Source: Diplonema papillatum
Lineage: Eukaryota; Euglenozoa; Diplonemea; Diplonemida; Diplonemidae
Direction of reading: 5' to 3'
Assembly: GCA_030068145.1 (NCBI GenBank)
Contig: JAPJBO010000058.1
Span: 310,001 to 374,000, forward strand
DNA length: 64,000 nt
Made by a program: the position numbers and the translations under genes. This document shows, in pieces, positions 1 through 10,068 of this stretch. The notes beneath the pieces are model-generated. The model worked only from the letters and a program-made list of their open reading frames with translations. It ran no database searches and was not told the origin of the DNA. Numbering within the stretch: position 1 is the stretch's first letter; every line of letters starts with the position of its first letter.

Positions 1-1918
1 CCTGAAGACGCTCGCCGTGCTCGTGTGCCCGCAGACGATCGACGAAGTCCTCGCCCTCGGCGCGCCGCAGCTGCTGCTGTCGCTGATGCAGCTGCGCTTT
101 GGTATTCCTTTTCTGGGCCTCTACACAATTGTAGCCCCCCCATCCTCCCCTTTAGCTTTGCATTTCCTTCGAAGAAGATTTGATGCTGGCATCAAACATG
201 CACGTGAGGCAGACGTTATGTCTAAAAAACATTACACTGTGCTCGATCATACGCGGCGCTTACACTCGATTGCGCGCAGATGCAGATTATCGCCACAGAT
301 TATTTGCATCTAACCTAAACGACTACGCGGTGAATGTACTCACTTGCACTCGGTTTTTTGCTCGGCTGCGCTCCAGTAAACTAAGAAGAGGTGAAATCAT
401 GACACATCACGCGCGAAGGGATAACCGCGACGCCGGCGATGCAGATCATCGCCACCGATTGTTTGCATTTAAACCCAAACTACTTAACTCGATTCCGTTC
501 AAGGCTCGACAACGTTCAAAGAGGTCCCCGCTCTGTGACTCGTTCTCCCTTTCTGTGTCGGGCGCTCGCGGCATTCTTCGCCTGCGTACCCACCCCCCGG
601 AGACTACACTTGAAGCAGACGGTCACCCAACGAACGCATATCTTCTGAATTTGAATCGCAAGGTTTGATGAAGTTGGATGGTGGTCGATCAATGGATTTG
701 AATGAGTGCGACTGACGATTTCAGGTTTACATTTCAAAGGCACACATGCGACGGCACCACACAGGCGACAAGACGAGCGTAATCACTGCGAGCGTCCTCG
801 TTATCCGGCGCCTCTGCTCCTTCGAGAAGGCGGTCGCGACGCTGCTTTCAAGCGGCGTCGTCTCGCAGCTGCTGCGCGCCATCGTCATGGCGCGCGACGT
901 GTTTCCCTCGGCACTGCTGCTCTACGACTGCTTGAAGCGCGTTAGCTCGCCGGCCTGCGCCGCGGACTTGAAGAAGTACTACGCAATCCAAACCCTGGTG
1001 ACGTCGTCCGCCGTGTTCCTGAACAGCACGAGTCGCGAAGCGATCGAAGTGCTCGTCGCAGTGCTGGGTTGCCTGCACAGCGTCACCATCGCGGCGCAGG
1101 CGTATTTGTCCCTCACTTTCGCCGGCCTCAACGTGATGATCGACATGCTCGTGAAGTACCGGTCCAACGTCGCCGTGGCCGAGGCCACCTGCAAAGTGCT
1201 GCAGGCCTGCTTGTTCGACGACCAGGCGAGGAACCAGTTCGGCCCGCATGCGCACGCCTCGCTCGTCGAATCGATGCCGTTTTTTGAGGCGGAGCCTTCG
1301 GTGCTGGTCATCCTGCTGGACATCTTCTCGATCCTGGCAGCGGATGCCGCGTTCGGCGCGATGCTGCTGGATAAAAGCTGCGTCCGGGTGCTCCGCGGGT
1401 TCCTCGAGGACACGTACCGGACGGATCCCCAGATCTGCACCAACGTCGCCCGCTGCACGCTGCCGCTGTCGCTGCAGCGGCGGCACGCGGTGTTGGCCGA
1501 AATCCTGCCGCCGCTGCTTGGCTGCGAGCGGGGCCTGCGCCACCCCGCGCTCGCCGACGTGTCGCTCCTGGTCATCCTCAGCTGCTGCCACAGCGACCAG
1601 GACCGGATTGCCGTGTTCAACGCCGGGGGTTTTGATCTTGTTCTGCGCCGCACCGTGTCGCACGGAGACGAGACGCCGGAGCTGACCCTGAACAGCTTGA
1701 TTCTGTTTTCGACCATGTACAAACGCGAGCTCCTGGCCCCGGAGATCGTCCACGTTCTGCTGCGCATCTATGATGCAGATCGGAAGGCGGTCGACGGCAC
1801 CGACGGGGGCGAGCCCAGCACCGTGCAGCGGTTGTTGGTGGCTTTGCTGCAGAGTTTGCTCGTTTGCGATGGGGCGGAAGACATCGTCCTTGGCTCGGAT
1901 CTTCGGAACCTCTTTTGA
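1..1918 (+). CDS. Armadillo-like helical-repeat protein (3' part; 5' end outside window)
   Basis: Partial gene. I read exon A to 101 (open from base 2), a GT-AG intron 102-764, and exon B 765-1918 ending in TGA. The phase-1 donor (ttg|gtattcc) and the acceptor (cacag|gcgaca) join to give SLMQLRFG-DKTSVITASV, which continues the helical pattern. An ATG at 746 lies before that acceptor and is probably intronic. The product is almost all alpha-helical, with Leu/Ala/Val-rich helix pairs (for example VLVAVLGCLH and AEILPPLLGC) typical of ARM/HEAT-type superhelices, which usually act as protein-binding scaffolds. No catalytic motif is visible and I cannot name the orthologue. The 3' end is followed directly by decayed copies of its last repeats, at about 1950-2328. 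Confidence 0.7.
279..472 (+). repeat. Two copies of a ~35-bp repeat inside the first ARM-gene intron
   Basis: A 35-bp segment at 279-313 (starting gatgcagattatcgcc) recurs at 438-472 (gatgcagatcatcgcc) with a few substitutions. Both lie in the intron 102-764, and both are preceded by similar G+C-rich sequence containing cgcg. This looks like a local duplication; no function is evident. Confidence 0.6.
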
Positions 1919-1949
1919 ATGCGCGTTGCGAATAGCAAAGCCAGGCCGT

Positions 1950-2328
1950 CGCTGCGCCTTGCTTCCACGTTGCACGGTATCTCGACCGAGCTTCTGCCAT
2001 TGCTCGACTGTGCGGGTTCGGGCCACCACGCGCTCTTGTACCAAGACTCGAAGCTTCTGGGTATTCTCAGCTATGCACAGCGATCGGGATAGTTTAAAGC
2101 CTCCCGACAGCCGAAGCTGACAGTCAGCAGCCCACCGTGCGCTCGCTGACGTCGCGCTTCTAGCCATCCTTAGCTGCTGCCACGAGCTGACGATTAGCAG
2201 CCCGGGGCGGTCAGTTTCCGACTTTCTTTCAAAGGCGAGCGTGCCGGCCCAGGAGACTATCCACGTTTTGCTGCGTATCTACGACAAGGCGTTGGACGGC
2301 ACCTACGGAGACAAACTCGCTTGAGACT
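1950..2328 (+). pseudogene. Two decayed partial copies of the ARM gene 3' end
   Basis: Just after the ARM stop codon, two short open segments translate into relatives of its last repeats. The first (about 1955-2092) reads TELLPLLDC and KLLGILS, matching AEILPPLLGC and LLVILS of the parent, and ends in TAG. The second (about 2131-2324) reads HRALADVALLAILSCC and then ETIHVLLRIYDKALDGT. It matches parental RHPALADVSLLVILSCC and EIVHVLLRIYDADRKAVDGT with the sequence between them deleted, and ends in TGA. Substitutions are numerous, so the copies are old. They could also be a shortened divergent paralogue or alternative 3' exons, but no start codon or clear acceptor supports that. Confidence 0.65.
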
Positions 2329-2899
2329 GCCAAGCTCTGCCGCGAACCCGCGTGGTTCTTAGTTTTCGTGGTCGTTTGAGACGCTTGTCTTGCAGAATAA
2401 TACTAACCGACTAATAGCATACTGCGGTGCAGAATTTCTCTCTCCCCCACACTATCGCTGACGCCGTTGCATTTTGCACGATGCCTCGAAGCAGGCACAA
2501 CCCTGCGCAGGCGTAGGATGCATTCCGACCGCTGCTTTTCCAAGCACGCAAACCAACACGCGCCCTGCTCTCAGATCGATCGACGTTTTGCAAACCTTCC
2601 TGGACTGTTTCTCCATTTTGCCGCACCACTTTCTAGCACACAGTGAACGCACTTACCAGGCTACTCCTGGACTCCTAGGCAATAGCAGACTCTGAATAGT
2701 TCGAATCGTAGTTGCGAGCCGCCATCAATGAAGATGGAAACAAGAAGACTTCCGTCTCTTACCCGCCGATATCTTCACAACTGGTGGAGGAGCTGGTGTG
2801 CCCTTCCCTTACCGCCTCCGTGAAAAGAAGGAAGGAACACAGTCACTTGGTGCCATTGCCTGCGAGCACTGGCTGCTCTCGTCAAGGCGAAGCAAGAAC
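2329..2899. other. Intergenic DNA with no recognisable gene
   Basis: About 570 bases between the ARM remnants and the repeats upstream of NMD3. Only short, unconvincing reading frames are present, and no RNA gene or transposon ends were seen. Confidence 0.5.
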
Positions 2900-3034
2900 T
2901 GCTTTGAGAAGGAGATTAGCTTTCCACGTGACCTGTGCCCCCCGGCGTATTGCCAAGTCTCCTGCTTCGAGAAGGAGATTCGCTTTCCAGAAGCGCATCG
3001 TGACCTGTGCCCCCCGGCGTATTGCCAAGTCTCC
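2900..3034 (+). repeat. Two-unit tandem repeat upstream of NMD3
   Basis: Unit 1 (2900-2962) and unit 2 (2963-3034) share the blocks gagaaggagatt, gctttcc, gtgacctgtgc, cggcgtattgcc and aagtctcc. Unit 2 carries a 9-base insertion after gctttcc. The array ends about 107 bases before the NMD3 start codon, so it lies in the 5' flank or 5' UTR. Confidence 0.75.
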
Positions 3035-3141
3035 TTCTTCAGTCACGGTAAATCTCTCCTCCAACACTTCCAGGACCACTGCGAAACACCGCTCTTGCAC
3101 CTTCGCGAAAGAAGGAAGCCCCCCAAAGAGAAATAGCAACA

Positions 3142-4695
3142 ATGGAGCTCGAAGATTTTGAAGCCGAGGACAAGATGCCCGAGTCCAAGGCGACGGCGGC
3201 AACGTGGGGAGAGGTGCCGAAGGTGCTGTGCTGTTTGTGCGGCGTCGCAATCGACAGCAACCCGTCGAACATGTGCCTGAACTGTTTGCGCACGTCCGTG
3301 GACATTACGGAAGGCATCCCGAAGGAGTGCACAGTGACGTGGTGCCGTGCGTGCGAACGCTACCTGCAGCCACCTAAGTTCTGGACAAAGGCGGATCTGG
3401 AGAGCAAAGAGCTGTTGACGCTTTGCTTGAAGAAGGTGAAAGGCCTGTCGAAGGTGCACTTGGTGGATGCGTCGTGGATCTGGACGGAGCCGCACAGCAG
3501 ACGGCTCAAAATCAAGATCACGGTGCAGAAGGAGATCTTTCAAGGGACCGTCATCGAGCAGTCCGCCGTGATCGACTACGTCGTGCACGCCATCCAGTGC
3601 GAAATCTGCGCGAAAGTCGCAACCGGCCAAGAGATGTGGGGCTGCGTGCTGCAGCTCCGCCAACGCGTGGAGCACAAGAGAATGCTGCTGTACCTAGAGC
3701 AGTTGATTCTGAAGCACGGCATGCACCTGGACGTGCTCAAGATCCAAGCCGAGCCTGACGGCATCGACTTCTTCTTCGACAGCAAGTCCCCGGCGTTGAA
3801 GCTGCTCCAGTTCGTAGTCGCCCTGGCGCCTTGCAAGCGGGTGGACGCGGAACAGCTTATCAGCTCCGATCTGAAGAACAACACAGCGAACTTCCACTAC
3901 TCCTACCGTCTCGACATTGCGCGGATGTGCAGGGAGGACATTTTGTGCCTTCCCCGCTCCCTGTACAGCCAGCTCGGCGGCATCGGCCCGGTCGTGATCG
4001 TGGCGAAAATGTTCAGCAACATCGTCATCGTCGACCCGAAGACGCTCGCGGCGAAGGAGATCACGGCGGCCACGTACTGGAAGACGCCGTTCGCCCCCCT
4101 CGCCACGACGCGCGTGCTCGCGGAGTTCCTGGTGATGGACGTCGAGATCATCCCCGGCGCGGTCAACGGGAAGTACCAGCTGGCCGACGTGACGGTGTGC
4201 CGCGAAAGCGAAGTCGGCGCACGGGACTTCATCGTCCGCTCGCATCTCGGCAACGTGCTCAAGCCCGGAGACTCGGTGCTGGGATACGACCTCGAAACGC
4301 TCAACTTCAACAACGACGACATCGAAAAGTACCCGAAGGACTCCATCCCATCCATCGTTCTCGTGCGCAAGCATTACCCGAACCAAGCCGCGCGAAGGAG
4401 GAAGCGGAAGTGGGCGTTGAAGATGCTGCCGAAGATCAAGCCGGTCAACATGCACAAGGGCCAGGAAAACAAGGACGCCGCCGAGATGGAGGACTTCATG
4501 GACGAACTGGAGCGCGACGACGAGTACCGAAGGGCTGTCGCCTTGTACCGCAAGCCGAAGAAGGACGACGAGTTGACCGCCACCACAGCCGCCGACCCGA
4601 ACGAGGCTCGGGTTGGCTTGGAAGAACTCTTGGACGGACTGGAGGACGAAAACCTCGACGACGTATTGGACGAGCTCGACGAAGAAGAGGACTAG
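3142..4695 (+). CDS. NMD3: NMD3, nuclear export adaptor of the 60S ribosomal subunit
   Basis: Single-exon gene of 517 aa. The N-terminal zinc-binding part has the NMD3 pattern CCLCG near residue 31, CLNC near 50 and WCRAC near 68. The central SH3-like and OB-like body follows (for example HLVDASWIWTEPHSRRLKIK near 107-126), then a basic stretch RRRKRKW near 418 and a strongly acidic tail ending DELDEEED. In other eukaryotes NMD3 binds the joining face of the 60S subunit and recruits the CRM1 exportin through a C-terminal leucine-rich signal; here the tail has EELLDGLEDENLDDVLDEL, which fits such a signal. Length matches the family (about 500 aa). The ATG at 3142 follows caacaatgg and is the first in-frame Met. 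The acidic tail is duplicated in decayed form after the stop. Confidence 0.95.
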   Translation: MELEDFEAEDKMPESKATAATWGEVPKVLCCLCGVAIDSNPSNMCLNCLRTSVDITEGIPKECTVTWCRACERYLQPPKFWTKADLESKELLTLCLKKVKGLSKVHLVDASWIWTEPHSRRLKIKITVQKEIFQGTVIEQSAVIDYVVHAIQCEICAKVATGQEMWGCVLQLRQRVEHKRMLLYLEQLILKHGMHLDVLKIQAEPDGIDFFFDSKSPALKLLQFVVALAPCKRVDAEQLISSDLKNNTANFHYSYRLDIARMCREDILCLPRSLYSQLGGIGPVVIVAKMFSNIVIVDPKTLAAKEITAATYWKTPFAPLATTRVLAEFLVMDVEIIPGAVNGKYQLADVTVCRESEVGARDFIVRSHLGNVLKPGDSVLGYDLETLNFNNDDIEKYPKDSIPSIVLVRKHYPNQAARRRKRKWALKMLPKIKPVNMHKGQENKDAAEMEDFMDELERDDEYRRAVALYRKPKKDDELTATTAADPNEARVGLEELLDGLEDENLDDVLDELDEEED

Positions 4696-4704
4696 TCGTT
4701 GTTC

Positions 4705-4960
4705 TCCCTGTCCCGCCGAAGAAGGACGACGAATTGACCGCCACCACACAGCCGCCGACCCGGCCGAGGCTCGGATTGGTGTGGCAGTTTGTTGGGCGGG
4801 TTCGCAGACAACAATCTCGACGAATTTGTTGCTTGCTGCTTGCCCTGTTCCGCAAGCCGAAGAAGGACGACGAATTTGTTGCTTGCCCTGTTCCGCAAGC
4901 CGAAGAAGCGAACCGACCGCAACTGCTTTTAATTCGAACGAGGATAGGTGGTTGCACGAT
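4705..4960 (+). pseudogene. Three decayed tandem copies of the NMD3 acidic-tail coding sequence
   Basis: The parental segment at about 4555-4600 (gccgaagaaggacgacgagt, then tgaccgccaccaca) recurs at about 4715-4755, again at about 4855-4873, and once more, more eroded, at about 4893-4955, where accgcaactgc, cgaacgag and a match to gaagacgg follow. Frame shifts between copies prevent translation in one frame. They begin within 20 bases of the NMD3 stop, so they would lie in the NMD3 3' UTR. Confidence 0.7.
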
Positions 4961-5971
4961 GGCTGGAAGACGGCCTCAACGAAGGAGAAGACTCATCGTT
5001 TTACTTCAGAAAAGTGGCGAAATCGAGATTCGCACTCTGATGGTTTCGGTGCGTGCATTACTCCGAACTTTCAAAATACTTCGCATCCTTCTCGTATTTG
5101 TGGCAGCTCGCATGCATTTGGGGGCACGTCATGTCATCGCACAAGGGTCGCTCGCATTTTACTTTCCTGCTTTGTGGGATACTCGGAGGCGGTCCCGTCT
5201 GAGTATTTTCTTTCTTTTTCTCCCCCTTTTGCGCTTTCCATCAACGCTGCGGAGCTCAACGCCAGCCACCCATCACTAGCCCCTGCATCATGGCGCCTGA
5301 GTACCCAACAGCACCCTCCCCGCCCCCCTTCCCATCTGCTGCTATTGTTCCCGTTTCCTCCCCTTATGTTCGGTCACTGATTCCGTGTTCGATGTACTGG
5401 GTTTCTCAAGGATTCGTCGGTGCTGGAGGATGGGCGCAAATAGAGAGGGAGATCGCGGGAAGGTACAGTAGTAGCCATTGAGCTGGCCATACTGGTTTCA
5501 CGAGTCATTGCGCAGTGAAAATGCCTGGATCGGGTTTACGGCACAAGTAGAATGATAAGTGCGCCCAGTTAGACTGGCAACTACATTTGGCTTTATGGGA
5601 TCCGCCTCTTACTTGCCCCCGAGTGACTCGAACGTGTCATTTGAAAGATCGGTCTTCTGCCGGCAGCACGTCGCTTGCAGCTCGCAACGCGTTGCACCGC
5701 AAAGCTGTCAAGTTCCGCGTCATACGGAGACGCACACTCTCGGCCCCGCTCTGGCTTCGTCTTCACCTAGCTGATTACTTTCTCACCCGCTCTCCCTTTT
5801 TGCTGTGTTTTCTCTGTGTCGAGAAAGTCCCGCCCGCGCACCTTTTTCTTCCTTTTGACCCCGTCGCGGATTCACACGTTTTCTCTTCCTCGACACCTCA
5901 CCTTCTTGCCACGTTTCCGGCTCCGACATTTCGGCAGGACGAGCGGTACGCCAGATAAGAAAAGTTTTACT
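4961..5971. other. Intergenic DNA with no recognisable gene
   Basis: About 1 kb that is less G+C-rich and pyrimidine-rich in places (for example 5210-5240). Reading frames are short and lack family resemblance. No RNA gene was recognised. Confidence 0.5.
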
Positions 5972-6193
5972 CTTGTATAAGCACCTGCTTTGTAGGAAAT
6001 ACTTGAGGAGGCTGCCAGCTGCAAAAGATCAAAGGAGGTAAATGTGCTGTAGCCCACACGAAACACAGGTGAATCTGGGTTCAGTGGCGGGCGTAGGCGT
6101 TCAACAAAAAAGACCCATTTTGTAGTTGAATTGTTTCTCCCCCTCTAGCCTCCTTCGAAGTAAGCACAAGGCAGCCCCTCGAGTATTTCTAGG
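5972..6193 (-). repeat. Dispersed repeat, copy 1 (inverted relative to 21938-22153)
   Basis: About 220 bases whose reverse complement matches 21938-22153 over nearly the whole length, at roughly 90 per cent identity by eye. Shared blocks include gtgtttcgtgtgggctacag, acgcccgccact, tttacctcctttgatctttt (on the copy-2 strand) and cactcgag-like ends. Small indels separate the copies. No coding potential or obvious terminal repeats; probably a short non-autonomous mobile element or a fragment of a larger one. Confidence 0.75.
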
Positions 6194-6628
6194 CAGAGTG
6201 CGCGTTACATTCTACTACCCGTCTTGAAACACGGAACGAAGAGTTTAACACGTGGGCGAGGCCTGGTGTGTTAAACTCACGAAGGCAGCACCCGACCTTG
6301 CTTTGCTGGATTGGGGGAGATACGGGTTTGCGGTATGAACAAGTCATTGGCACCTGCCATGAGGATAGGGGATTTGCCAGCGAACAAAAAAGCTATCGCG
6401 CAGAACCAATAGCTCGCGAGTACTTTGTGTTAACAACGCAGTGTTGGTACCAAGAATTAGTAGCTGGCAGCGTTTTTAGTTGGCAGCGTACTACATGAAA
6501 CCCACCAAAGCAGGCGAGTGCGCACAAAACAACAGAAAGTGCCATACTAATTTTTTGCGGGGCAAAGTAAAACACAAGAAAAAAGAGCCTTTGAAAAAGG
6601 AGGTAGGGGAAAGCAAAAAAGAGCAGCC

Positions 6629-9600
6629 ATGCACCGGCATTTCAGCCGTCGCTTCCACGAGACGGACATCCCGCTCCTTCTGACGTATGATGACGTGCTG
6701 CTTGTGCCGCAGAGAAGCGCGGTGCGGAGCCGCCGAGACGTGCACACGCGCACGAAGCTGTCGAAGAACATTTCGTTGAACATCCCGATGGTCGCATCCA
6801 ACATGGACACAGTGTGCGAAGTCGACATGTCGATCGCCATCGCGAGAGCCGGCGGCATCGGCATCCTGCACCGCTTCTGCAGCGTGCAGGAACAGTGCGA
6901 AATGGTCGTCCGCGTGAAGCGCGCGCAGTCGTACAAAATCTACAACCCCCGCAGCGTCAGCCCCGACGACACAGTGACCGACGCCCTCCGCGCCATGGAA
7001 TTCGACTACGGCACCAAATACGGCATCACAAGCCTGGTCGTTTTGTCTGGCAAAAAGCTCGAAGGTGCGGGTTTACTCCTTGTTTTCTTGGTACTAGCAA
7101 TCTTGCAGGTTGCGCGAGTGTCAGAAAGCTATACGGTTCCCTGTACTCCCGAAGCATGAAACTTTTGCCGTGTATCATATTTCTCCATCACTAATCAATT
7201 GCCGACCGTCTGCAAGACCACCCTCCGGAAATGTTTTACGGAGCAAGCAATGCTGAAGTGAAACGCGAGCTACCCAGGCATCAAGTTAAGAACACGACCC
7301 AAAATTGTTTGCGTGTGTGAGCGAAGTCTCGCGGTTGATCGAGGGGTCCACGAGGCATATCGAACGTCCACCGGCTGGCCTGGCCGGGGGAAGGTCCTGT
7401 TGGGTGGTGATGTGACCTTTTGGGTTAGCCGCAGTCGTTTTCCCTTCTACTTGGTGGCTACATCGGGCTACCTTCCGTATAGCAGGGTTTCCTCGGTACA
7501 GTTCGCCATTCCCTTTTTTGGCGAACTGTACCGAGGAAACCCTGCTATAAGGAAGAAACCTTCACCTGCTCGGCGGTATTGCATGTAGCTATCGACTTCC
7601 CACACTACCGAAGCATCAACGCTTGTGCTGCCCACATGCCCAGAGAGGCAGTTGGCTGGGTTGTGGCTCCGACCCAAGCAACGGATGCAGTTTCGGGAGA
7701 TGGAGACCGGGCATTTGACGCAAAACGTGGACAACTTAACAAACACTCGCAGGCGTTCTGACGAGAACCGACCTCCAGTTCAGCAACATCATACACGCGA
7801 ACACGAAGGTGAGAGACGTGATGATCCCTCGCAAGGAGCTCATTACCTCGAAGGACTACGAAATCTCAATCGAGCAGGCGCAGCACATCATGCACAACGG
7901 CAGAATTAGCAACCTGCCGATCGTGGACGACGAATGGAACCTCAAATACCTCATCACCGCCGCTGACATCCGCAAGCTTTTGAACAACAAGGGTGCTACC
8001 ATGGACGCTGAAGGTGTGCTTCCCCCTGCCCTCCTTGCGAGTAATTTGCCTGCTCGGTAAGCGTATTTTTGATCTGGCTACATACACACATAGTCGTTAC
8101 AGGTATCAGAAACTGTACATGGACAATTGTGAACGAACCGGGTGTCAGAATCAGTGCCAGAAAATTCGACGAATGATACCCGGCGTGTAACGGCGACGAG
8201 GCAGACACCGTTGCTTTTAGCAGAACCTTTGGCCCTCATTCTTTTTTGGAATTTCTGTCCTGGTTTGCACGTCGTGATTCCACAACTTCCCCGAGTATGA
8301 GGGATTTACCTTGCCCTGCGCTCTTAGCATGGCCAGGTCACCGCTGTTCTATCTGCACCCCGCTCACGTTCAAGTTCTTTTTCGTCTCCCCCCATTCCCG
8401 CAAGGGACCTTTTTCGTTCCAGAAAACCCGTACAAGAGGAGAGCTTTCACACCTTAAGCCCCCGCTACAGGACGGCTTCGTGTCGGCGCAGCCGTCGGTG
8501 TCAAGAAGTCAGACTTGGAACGAGCAAGGAGGCTCGTGTCTGTAGGATGCGACGTTCTCGTCATCGACATCGCGCACGGGCATAGCGACTTGGAGCTGGA
8601 CATGCTGAGGCTGCTCAAAAGCGACCCTGTCACGTCCAAAGTCGACATCATCGCCGGCAACATCTGCACGGGCCAAGCCGCAAAAGACTTGATTGAAGCA
8701 GGTGCCGATGGATTGAAGGTCTGCCTCCTCCCCCGTTCGCCCAACGACGACCCAGCAACTACGGACTCGACAACGTTGCGTGGAGGGGCCTTCGTAGCTA
8801 TTTCGCATGAACGAAAAAAGGGGACTGCGCCGAACGTGGCAAATCCACGCACACTTAAATTCTGGAGAAGACAATGAAGCCAGGTGTCGGTTTTCGAGCA
8901 TCACAGACACACAAGGGGGCCGGGGGGGCAGCCCTGCATGGTACTCGAATTCAACTTGATTGTCATGTTCCAGTGGTACGGAATTGAAGGATGTTTGTAG
9001 CCTATCCGCCTTATATATGGGTCGCTGTTCCAGCACAGGGAGCCGTTATGAATGTAGGACTGAACACACAGGTCGGTGTCGGACCAGGTAGTATCTGCAT
9101 TACGAGGAAGGTGGCGGGCGCTGGCATGCCGCAGCTGTCGGCGCTGTTCGAAGTGTGTCCGATTGCGATGGAGGCTGGCGTGCCGGTGATCGCGGACGGC
9201 GGGGTCCGTCTCAGCGGCGACGTATCGAAGGCCATAGCCGCCGGGGCAAGCACCGTCATGCTGGGCTCCGCCCTCGCCGGCACAGACGAGTCGCCGGGCG
9301 CCCTGATTGTGAAGGACGGTAAGAAAGTGAAGGTCGTGCGTGGCATGGCAGGCTTTGGCGCGAACCTTTCCAAAGCCGAGCGTGAGCAAATGAACTCAGA
9401 CGACATCTTCGAAATGACCCCGGAAGGGGTTGAAGGCGTCGTCCCCTACAAGTATTCTTTTACTTAATTTCCATCACACAAACATCACAACGCAAACACG
9501 CACAAACAAACCCGCACCAGACACGAGCAATACACACAAACACAAGACGATACATACGTAGCACACACCCCAGCAAAATGACCCAGGTAGCTGCCGACCA

Positions 9601-10068
9601 AGACAGGGCGACAGACATTTGGAACACCTAGTCAGGTCAACCTGTTGCACAGAGAGCTTACCACATCCTCGGGTGAAATGTACCGCCGTGTGCCAACCAA
9701 CCACCAAGTCTTGAACCGAACGCCGGATGGTGAAGCTGACAACCTCCCATGCTTTTAAAAAAGATCACCACCCTTCGGAGACGAGTTACCAAAAGCAGCG
9801 TGTTCAACTCAAGCGTCAGTGACAAACGGACTTTACTTCGCTTCAGACGTTAAACACTTTCCTCATACCTATTCTTTACAAACACAACGCACATACTCAC
9901 AGGGGTTCGGCAGAAGGAATCATCAAGTCGATGGTCGGCGGACTGAGATCGGGCATCAGCTACTGTGGCGCGTCCAACATCGACGAGATGCAGGAAAAGT
10001 GCAACTTCTGCCGCATTACAGCAGCCGGGCTGCACGAGAGCGGACACCACGACATCTCGAAGCTGTGA
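6629..10068 (+). CDS. CBS-containing IMP dehydrogenase/GMP reductase family enzyme with C-terminal SKL
   Basis: Five exons: 6629-7064, 7753-8013, 8471-8718, 9072-9451, 9903-10068. All introns are GT-AG and phases match; total 496 aa. The barrel starts at YDDVLLVPQ (about residue 20) and has SNMDTV near 58. A Bateman (CBS pair) module spans about 95-220. The barrel resumes with VIDIAHGHSD and IIAGNI, then the catalytic loop GVGPGSICITR with its Cys, the phosphate site IADGG, and VPEG-like TPEGVEG. Members either oxidise IMP to XMP or reduce GMP to IMP. The Arg-Tyr pair of the IMPDH flap (DRYF in bacteria) is not preserved; the aligned part reads AEREQMNSDD. A CBS-bearing GMP reductase, as in kinetoplastids, is therefore a serious alternative. 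The protein ends ISKL, a canonical PTS1, implying peroxisomal or glycosomal location. Confidence 0.9.
7472..7555. repeat. 37-bp inverted repeat (hairpin) in intron 1 of the IMPDH/GMPR gene
   Basis: Left arm 7472-7508 and right arm 7519-7555 are reverse complements over 37 bases with one mismatch (g at 7477). The loop is 10 bases (ttcccttttt). The core of the left arm reads tatagcagggtttcctcgg. As RNA it would form a long, almost perfect stem inside the intron. Confidence 0.9.

Noticed and set aside
746-764. ATG at 746 as the start of the ARM gene
   Set aside because: An upstream open exon (2-101) joins in phase to 765 and continues the helical repeat, placing 746 in the intron.
848-4749. Antisense and shifted frames over the ARM and NMD3 genes (848-2167, 3694-4749 minus; 3831-5279 plus)
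   Set aside because: Shadows of confident coding sequence with no independent family match.
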